Positions 58,949 to 64,000 of a stretch of DNA of 64,000 nucleotides are shown here, piece after piece. Both the position numbers and the translations under genes were made by a program. Below the pieces are notes generated by a model. The model was not told where the DNA came from. It ran no database searches and was given only the letters and a program-made list of their open reading frames with translations. Location of the stretch: NCBI RefSeq assembly GCF_036492635.1, contig NZ_AP025305.1, positions 310,001 to 374,000 of the forward strand. Direction: 5' to 3'. The DNA comes from Aureibacter tunicatorum (GTDB lineage: Bacteria; Bacteroidota; Bacteroidia; Cytophagales; Cyclobacteriaceae). How positions within the stretch are numbered: position 1 is the stretch's first letter; each line of letters opens with the position of its first letter.

Positions 58949-60148
58949 TTATTTAAGCTTGGCTAAAGAGTTTTTAATTCTTTCCAAAGCTTCTTTCAAT
59001 TGCTCTTCAGAAGCTGCATATGACATTCTGATACAATTAGGAGCTCCAAATGCATCACCAGAAACAGTAGATACATTAGCATCCGCAAGCAAATAAAGCG
59101 CTAAGTCATTCGAGTTGTTAACACTAGTCGACTCGCTTGAAGTACCGAAATAATGGCTTACATCAGGGAAGAAGTAAAACGCGCCTTCCGGCATTGGTGT
59201 TTTAACTCCCGGAATCTCATCCAATAGCCCTTTTACCAAAGATCTTCTTTCTCTATATGCTTTAGCCATTTCTTTACGAGGCGTTTGCTCACCGGCGATA
59301 GCTGAAAGCGCTGCTCTTTGAGCAATTGAAGAGTTTCCTGAAGTCATTTGGCCTTGAAGTTTCGCGCATGCTTTAGCAATGTATTCTGGAGCGCAAATGT
59401 ATCCAACTCTCCATCCAGTCATTGCGTAACCTTTGCTGAATCCATTCACAGTGACAGTTTTGTCAGCCATGCCAGGCAAAGATGCAATACTCGTGTGTCC
59501 TTCCTCTGTGAAGTTGATGTATTCGTAGATTTCATCAGCTATCAAAGTAATATCATCATGTTGTTTCAAGACTTCTGACATAGCCAATAATTCCTCTTTG
59601 CTCCATACAGCTCCAGTAGGGTTGCAAGGAGAAGAGAAAATGACAGCCCTTGTCTTGTCGGTAATCGCAGCAGCCAATTGCTCGGCAGACGCTTTGAAAT
59701 CTTGCTCTAAGCTTCCTTCAAGCATAACAGGAACGCCTTCTGCAAGTTTGATCATTTCGATGTAGCTTACCCAAAATGGGGAATATACAATCACTTCATC
59801 TCCAGGGTTCAAAAGAGCTAAAAATACATTGGCGATAGAATGCTTTGCTCCCGTTGATATAACAATATTGTTTGCTGTGCACTCAATTTTGTTTTCAAGC
59901 TGAAGCTTTTCAGCTATCGCTGCTCTTAGATCCGGGTAACCTGGTACCGGAGGATAAGAAAAGAACTCTTCGCTTTCAATAGCTGATTTGGCAGCCTCCT
60001 GAACGTGTAATGGAGTTTTAAAGTCAGGCTCCCCAAGACTCAGGCTAATGATGTCTTTTCCTTCGGCTTTCAATTCTCTCGCCTTCTGTGCCATAGCGAT
60101 AGTAGCTGACTCCGCTAGTGCATTTACTCTATTCGATAGTTTGTTCAT
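58949..60148 (-). CDS. class I aminotransferase, aspartate aminotransferase type
   Basis: A 399-residue PLP-dependent aminotransferase of fold type I, subgroup I-gamma-like. The Schiff-base lysine is Lys239 in NGFSKGYAMTGWRVGY; Asn176 (NPTG), Asp205 and Tyr208 (DEIYEY) bind the cofactor. The motif ISLSLGEPDFKTP at the N-terminus fits the aspartate aminotransferase subgroup, which moves the amino group between aspartate and 2-oxoglutarate. Arg247 sits near the lysine as expected. It stands alone, with an inverted repeat (GCAAAT-catcc-ATTTGC, 60178-60194) just upstream of its start. Confidence 0.93.
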   Translation of the reverse strand: MNKLSNRVNALAESATIAMAQKARELKAEGKDIISLSLGEPDFKTPLHVQEAAKSAIESEEFFSYPPVPGYPDLRAAIAEKLQLENKIECTANNIVISTGAKHSIANVFLALLNPGDEVIVYSPFWVSYIEMIKLAEGVPVMLEGSLEQDFKASAEQLAAAITDKTRAVIFSSPCNPTGAVWSKEELLAMSEVLKQHDDITLIADEIYEYINFTEEGHTSIASLPGMADKTVTVNGFSKGYAMTGWRVGYICAPEYIAKACAKLQGQMTSGNSSIAQRAALSAIAGEQTPRKEMAKAYRERRSLVKGLLDEIPGVKTPMPEGAFYFFPDVSHYFGTSSESTSVNNSNDLALYLLADANVSTVSGDAFGAPNCIRMSYAASEEQLKEALERIKNSLAKLK

Positions 60149-60484
60149 GTGTGATGTACTTTTAGCGCTTCATTTATGCAAATCATCCATTTGCCCATAT
60201 ACTTGATTATCTCCCAGCATATTTCTAGTATAAATTTTGCATTATTTTCGCCGTTTTCAAAAGAAAATTTTGCTTACTTTGATAAAAAAAAATAGTGCAT
60301 ACAAAAGTACAGCAAGAACAAGAAAATGAACAACAGCATTCGTCGAATCCTAGCGGTGATGCCAACGATAAATGCAAATCTTCAAATTTTCGAAAGGAAA
60401 AAGAGATCTTGGATCAAGATGAATGGATAAGATTGGTGCATGAAGGACCATGTTGTTCGCATCCTGAAGAATGATGATGCTTCT
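60149..60484. other. intergenic region upstream of the aminotransferase with a possible small ORF
   Basis: 336 bases. It holds the inverted repeat at 60178-60194 and the small GTG-initiated frame at 60295-60474. No other structure or tRNA is visible. Confidence 0.5.
60295..60474 (+). CDS. possible 59-residue small protein
   Basis: An open frame with a GTG start. It has a Gln/Glu-rich N-terminal half and ends DEWIRLVHEGPCCSHPEE, with an adjacent Cys pair. The reading frame is closed by a stop just upstream of the GTG, so GTG is the only realistic start. It ends 10 bases before the convergent recR stop. I do not recognise a family; it may be chance. Confidence 0.3.
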   Translation: MHTKVQQEQENEQQHSSNPSGDANDKCKSSNFRKEKEILDQDEWIRLVHEGPCCSHPEE

Positions 60485-61093
60485 CTAGGAAAAAAGCGTT
60501 CGAGTCATAATGCTTCTGCCAAGAGTAACTTCGTCCGTGTATTCGATTTCGCCTCCAATAGGAACACCTCTGGCGATGGTTGATAATTTGATATCACAAC
60601 TCTTAAGCTTTTTCGAAATATAGAAAGCTGTTGTGTCTCCTTCCATTGTTGGACTTAAGGCGAGAATAACTTCTTTGACCTCGGAATCGTGTTGCGAAAC
60701 TCTTTCTATTAATAAGTCGATGCTCAAGTCGCTGGGACCTATGCCTTCCAAAGGCGAGATGATGCCTCCGAGCACATGGTACTCTCCTCGGTAATGAGCG
60801 GTGTTTTCTATCGCCAGCACATCTTTGATGCTTTCCACTACGCAAATCGTGGATTTGTCTCGATTGTTGGAAGAGCAAATATTGCAGATTTCCTCATCGG
60901 AAACATTGTGGCATTTTTTGCAATACTTGACATTTTCTCTCATTTGGACAAGAGCGTTGGATAGCATGGTGGTTTGTTCCTTGTCGCTATTTAATAAATG
61001 CAAAACAAGCCTCAATGCAGTCTTTTTGCCTATGCCGGGAAGCTTGGCCATTTCTTCTACAGCGTCTTGAATGAGTTTGGAGGGCAGTTGCAT
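60485..61093 (-). CDS. recR: recombination mediator RecR
   Basis: A 202-residue RecR, partner of RecO in loading RecA at gapped DNA. The N-terminal helix-hairpin-helix is MAKLPGIGKKTALRLVLHLL. The zinc finger uses Cys58, Cys61, Cys70 and Cys73. The Toprim domain starts TICVVESIKDVLAIE, and the C-terminal ALSPTMEGDTTAFYISK and LARGVPIGGE-like segment (ARGVPIGGEIEYTDEVTLGR) is intact. It sits 28 bases downstream of clpS and is probably the last gene of a lpxH-clpS-recR transcript. Confidence 0.97.
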   Translation of the reverse strand: MQLPSKLIQDAVEEMAKLPGIGKKTALRLVLHLLNSDKEQTTMLSNALVQMRENVKYCKKCHNVSDEEICNICSSNNRDKSTICVVESIKDVLAIENTAHYRGEYHVLGGIISPLEGIGPSDLSIDLLIERVSQHDSEVKEVILALSPTMEGDTTAFYISKKLKSCDIKLSTIARGVPIGGEIEYTDEVTLGRSIMTRTLFS

Positions 61094-61121
61094 GTCAATG
61101 TGTGGTGGTTAAGGGATTTTG

Positions 61122-61412
61122 TTACAAAATTTTAGCGTCAATGCCAGATTCGCACAAAGCGTCTTTCATAGGCTTAAGGTCTTTTTTTGAACCTTTTTTC
61201 ACACTGCATTTGCCTTTGTAATGAATAATCCACGTGCATTGTTCCGCTTGTTCTTTATGGTGTTTGCAGATTTTGATCAACATGGAAATGACATGGTCGA
61301 AAGTGTTCACATCATCATTGTAGACCATAAGGTCATGATTGTCTTCTAGCAAGTCATCCAATTTGATTTCTTCTAGAACTTCGATGAGCTCGTCTTCTTG
61401 TATTTGATCCAT
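61122..61412 (-). CDS. clpS: ATP-dependent Clp protease adaptor ClpS
   Basis: A 96-residue adaptor that delivers N-degron substrates to ClpAP-type proteases. HDLMVYNDDVNTFDHVISML (about 26-45) is the family core that forms the substrate pocket, and a flexible acidic N-terminal extension precedes it. The C-terminal strand with KCSVKKGSKKDLKPMKDAL is typical of the longer Bacteroidota variants. It begins 18 bases after the lpxH stop. No clpA is nearby. Confidence 0.9.
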   Translation of the reverse strand: MDQIQEDELIEVLEEIKLDDLLEDNHDLMVYNDDVNTFDHVISMLIKICKHHKEQAEQCTWIIHYKGKCSVKKGSKKDLKPMKDALCESGIDAKIL

Positions 61413-61430
61413 ATTAATAATTATTTCAAT

Positions 61431-62198
61431 CTATTCAAAATGCTCAATTATAACGTCTTTTCCGTCGAAATATGCGTATTGGCATTGCTTAATCCATTCC
61501 CCCAGATTTATATATCTTGAATTTTTGCCTACTTTAAGATCAAGAGGCAAGTGTCTGTGCCCAAAGATATAGTAATCATGGTGATTTTTTTCTTCTATAT
61601 TTTTGCAGTGAATGTAAATCCACTCATCATCTCCCAAAAACACTTCATCATGAGAAGAGTTGCTTGCTCTACTGCTTTTGGACCAAGTATTGGCAATGCC
61701 TATTCCCAAGTTAGGATGAAGTCTGGCAAAAAGCCATTGGCAAACTTTACTGTCGAAGAAGTTTTTCAAGAATTTATATTTTCTGTCTCCAGGTCCCAAG
61801 CCGTCTCCATGGCCGATCATGAATTTTTTATCGTTGCAATAGAATGCAATAGGCTTTCGAATGATCTTCGCTCCGATTTCTTTAGGCAAATAATCAAACA
61901 TCCACATATCATGATTGCCAGTAAATAAATATAGTTTTATTCCATTGTCAGCCATTTTGGCTAGCTGTCCTAGAAATCTAATATAGCCTTTGGGAACTAC
62001 TGTTCCATATTCAAACCAGAAATCAAATAAGTCTCCAACTAAGAATACGGCCTCAGCATCTTTTTCTATTTCTTTAAGCCATCTAACAATTTTGTCTTCT
62101 CTTTCACGACTTTTTTCATAGTTAGGCGCGCCAAGGTGAAAATCAGAGGCGAAGTATATTCTTTTATTCGAAGGAAGAGAACTAATTTCATCAAACAT
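61431..62198 (-). CDS. lpxH: UDP-2,3-diacylglucosamine diphosphatase (LpxH type)
   Basis: A 255-residue calcineurin-fold phosphoesterase acting at step four of lipid A synthesis: UDP-2,3-diacylglucosamine to lipid X plus UMP. The metal ligands are complete: Asp19 and His21 (SDFHLG), Asp56 (GDLFDFWFEY), Asn95-His96-Asp97 (GNHD), His130 (GHGDG) and His-x-His in FGHRHLP. The motif W-F-E-Y after GDLFD is LpxH-like. It is followed closely by clpS. An inverted repeat at 62238-62279 is in its leader or promoter. Confidence 0.93.
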   Translation of the reverse strand: MFDEISSLPSNKRIYFASDFHLGAPNYEKSREREDKIVRWLKEIEKDAEAVFLVGDLFDFWFEYGTVVPKGYIRFLGQLAKMADNGIKLYLFTGNHDMWMFDYLPKEIGAKIIRKPIAFYCNDKKFMIGHGDGLGPGDRKYKFLKNFFDSKVCQWLFARLHPNLGIGIANTWSKSSRASNSSHDEVFLGDDEWIYIHCKNIEEKNHHDYYIFGHRHLPLDLKVGKNSRYINLGEWIKQCQYAYFDGKDVIIEHFE

Positions 62199-62237
62199 AT
62201 GCGTGCGCTCTTTCGCAAGAATTTAGGTCAATGTATT

Positions 62238-62279
62238 GAATAGTGCTTTGGATAGTAAATGCCATTTTACACACTATTC
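62238..62279. promoter_or_regulatory. inverted repeat upstream of lpxH
   Basis: GAATAGTG (62238-62245) and CACTATTC (62272-62279) are perfect 8-base arms, with a smaller imperfect stem inside. Confidence 0.3.
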
Positions 62280-62292
62280 AGAATTCAAAATA

Positions 62293-62328
62293 AATAAAAA
62301 AATCAGACATTTTTAGTATGTCTGATTT
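62293..62328 (-). terminator. intrinsic terminator of ftsH (minus strand)
   Basis: AAATCAGACAT (62300-62310) pairs with ATGTCTGATTT (62318-62328); the A-rich stretch at 62293-62302 gives the T tract on the minus strand. Confidence 0.88.
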
Positions 62329-62361
62329 TAATATTGATATTATAAAGTATTTCGAGATTCT

Positions 62362-64000
62362 CTAAGCGTCTTTCGAGTCAGAAGCTTCAGGCTTTTCAGA
62401 ATCGTTTTGCTTTTCATTTTTAGGAGCTTCCTCTGTCTTTTGAGGCCCATCGTTTCCGCTTCTATTAGCGTTTGTATAAGCTTGGTAAGTGGTTTCTTTA
62501 CTAAAAGGCCTTTTGCCAATAAGTGTTTCAAGATCCGTTTGGAACAACACTTCTTTGGTTAAAAGCTCTTTGGCTAACACTTCCAGCTCATTTCTTTTTT
62601 CAAGAAGCAAATCTTTGGTTCTTTGGTAAGCGCCTTCTACGATTTTTCTTACTTCGGAATCTATGGTTTCAGCAGTAGCTTCAGAATAAGGCTTGTTGAA
62701 ATTGTATTCAGACTGTTTTGAGTCATAGAAAGATACATTTCCAATTTTATCATTCATACCATATACTGTCACCATGCCATAAGCAGACTTGGTTACTCTT
62801 TCCAAATCGCTCAAAGCTCCAGTGGAAATCTTCCCAAAAATTATTTCTTCAGCAGCTCTACCGCCAAGCGCCATGCACATTTCGTCAAGAAGTTGCTCTG
62901 TTTGGTAAAGGAACTGCTCTTTTGGCAAGTATTGAGCGTATCCTAGTGCCGCAACACCACGAGGAACAATACTTACTTTAACCAATGGGTCCGCATGCTC
63001 CAAGAACCAACCTGCAACCGCATGGCCAGCTTCATGGTAAGCAACGATTTTCTTTTCTTCAGGAGAAATGATTTTATTTTTCTTTTCAAGGCCTCCAATG
63101 ACTCTGTCAATAGCACTGAAAAAGTCATCAAGTGTAACTTCCGGCTTATTGTTTCTTGCCGCAATAAGCGCAGCCTCGTTGCAAACGTTCATGATTTCAG
63201 CTCCCGCAAAACCAGGAGTTTGAGCCGCTAATTTCTTAGGGTCAACGTCTTTGGCTTTTTTAAGGTCTTTAATATGAACTTTGAATATTGCTTCTCTACC
63301 GATGATATCAGGCTTGTCAATGCTGATCTGACGATCGAATCTACCCGGTCTAAGCAAAGCGCTGTCCAGCACATCCGGGCGGTTGGTTGCAGCAAGGATA
63401 ATAACTCCTGAATCAGTAGCAAATCCATCCATTTCCACTAGCAAAGAGTTCAATGTATTCTCTCTCTCGTCGTTTGCTCCCGGCATAGAACCTTTTCCTC
63501 TTGAGCGCCCAATAGCGTCAATTTCGTCAATGAAGATGATGCAAGGCGCTTTCTCTTTGGCTTGCTTGAACAAGTCTCTCACTCTGGCAGCACCAACTCC
63601 AACGAACATTTCTACAAAGTCAGAACCTGAAAGCGAGAAGAACGGCACTCCTGCTTCTCCTGCCACAGCTTTAGCAAGCAAGGTTTTACCTGTTCCCGGA
63701 GGGCCTACTAACAATGCTCCTTTTGGAATTTTACCTCCCAGTTTAGTGTACTTAGTTGGCGTCTTTAGGAAATCTACAATTTCGGCAATTTCTTCTTTGG
63801 CTTCATCTAATCCAGCTACGTCGTTGAAAGTTATCTTAACTTTATTTTCGGCGTCGAATACTTGAGCCTTGGATTTTCCGATATTGAAAATTTGTCCGCC
63901 AGGTCCAGATTGGCCTGTCATGCGTCTCATCAAGAACCAGAAACCAAAAAGCATTAACAGTAAGAATCCCCAAGTGGTGATAAATTGAGAGAAATCGCTT
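62362..64000 (-). CDS. ftsH: ATP-dependent zinc metalloprotease FtsH (5' end beyond window)
   Basis: An inner-membrane AAA protease degrading membrane and regulatory proteins. The reading frame runs off the right edge with no stop: 15 codons before the first visible Met still encode the second membrane helix ([19 protein letters not shown]), so that Met is internal and the N-terminal helix and periplasmic domain are missing here. Counting from that Met at 63954, Walker A is GPPGTGKT (84-91), Walker [10 protein letters not shown], the SRH GRFDRQI (204-210), and the zinc site HEAGH (307-311). The C-terminal tail is charged ([14 protein letters not shown]). About 545 residues are visible. Confidence 0.97.
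   Translation of the reverse strand, partial: SDFSQFITTWGFLLLMLFGFWFLMRRMTGQSGPGGQIFNIGKSKAQVFDAENKVKITFNDVAGLDEAKEEIAEIVDFLKTPTKYTKLGGKIPKGALLVGPPGTGKTLLAKAVAGEAGVPFFSLSGSDFVEMFVGVGAARVRDLFKQAKEKAPCIIFIDEIDAIGRSRGKGSMPGANDERENTLNSLLVEMDGFATDSGVIILAATNRPDVLDSALLRPGRFDRQISIDKPDIIGREAIFKVHIKDLKKAKDVDPKKLAAQTPGFAGAEIMNVCNEAALIAARNNKPEVTLDDFFSAIDRVIGGLEKKNKIISPEEKKIVAYHEAGHAVAGWFLEHADPLVKVSIVPRGVAALGYAQYLPKEQFLYQTEQLLDEMCMALGGRAAEEIIFGKISTGALSDLERVTKSAYGMVTVYGMNDKIGNVSFYDSKQSEYNFNKPYSEATAETIDSEVRKIVEGAYQRTKDLLLEKRNELEVLAKELLTKEVLFQTDLETLIGKRPFSKETTYQAYTNANRSGNDGPQKTEEAPKNEKQNDSEKPEASDSKDA

Noticed and set aside
63383-63865. 160-residue plus-strand frame opposite ftsH
   Set aside because: Ser/Pro/Ala-rich mirror of the conserved AAA domain; no independent evidence.

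Overview
The window reads as chromosomal DNA of a Bacteroidota bacterium, most likely of the order Cytophagales. The evidence is an AT-rich sequence, a full-length SprA (the type IX secretion translocon), a protease ending in a type A T9SS sorting domain, TonB and many lipoproteins with a Cys lipobox, Bacteroidota-restricted families (DUF4292, DUF4837, DUF4856), and recurring -7 boxes of the form TAnnTTTG. No tRNA, rRNA, insertion sequence, prophage or CRISPR array was found. Almost everything can be assigned to a family; the less explained material lies in regulatory DNA, two pseudoenzyme-like proteins and a glycosidase island.

Layout. 77-5310: compact envelope operon (dUTPase, sugar-phosphate nucleotidyltransferase, TPR protein, DUF4292 lipoprotein, EnvC-like M23 protein). 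5518-8857: TatA, an MltD-like lytic transglycosylase with two LysM domains, a DUF4837 lipoprotein. 8969-11239: malic enzyme fused to a phosphotransacetylase domain. 11451-19858: ruvA, sprA, gcvH. 19917-23514: VanZ-like protein, TonB, LpxL-like acyltransferase, beta carbonic anhydrase, DUF1456 protein. 23522-30484: barrel protein, AraC regulator, glycine-zipper lipoprotein, orphan AAA+ ATPase, then an SDR-AraC-LOG operon behind a strong dyad operator.

30880-40545 is a glycosidase island: GH92, GH3 and GH3 on the minus strand and a divergent GH92 on the plus strand, all exported and without SusC/SusD in view. It is followed by a degenerate LpxH-like phosphoesterase (40596-41369) and a beta-oxidation pair (fadA/fadB type, 41653-45295). 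45478-47746 encodes two imelysin-class lipoproteins (DUF4856 and imelysin) behind a clear promoter with an overlapping palindrome and with a hairpin between the genes. 48039-52337 is a large secreted M43-type metalloprotease with four GEVED and three PKD units, facing an ECF sigma factor.

53203-58832 holds two potassium uptake units that converge: trkA-trkH on plus, and a KtrB/TrkH-like channel translationally coupled to a heptose-7-phosphate kinase on minus. The right end (58949-64000, minus strand) has a class I aminotransferase, recR, clpS, lpxH and the 3' part of ftsH, whose N-terminus lies beyond the window.

The dominant theme is envelope biogenesis and nutrient capture: lipid A (LpxH, LpxL-like, heptose kinase), peptidoglycan remodelling (EnvC-like, MltD-like), outer-membrane lipoprotein and protein export (DUF4292, SprA, Tat), TonB energisation, and surface hydrolases. 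I did not find an obviously new multi-gene system such as a defence island; the best leads are the LolB-like DUF4292 in its operon, the dead LpxH paralogue, the regulatory dyads at 27977 and 45408, and the alternative hairpins at 33159-33193.
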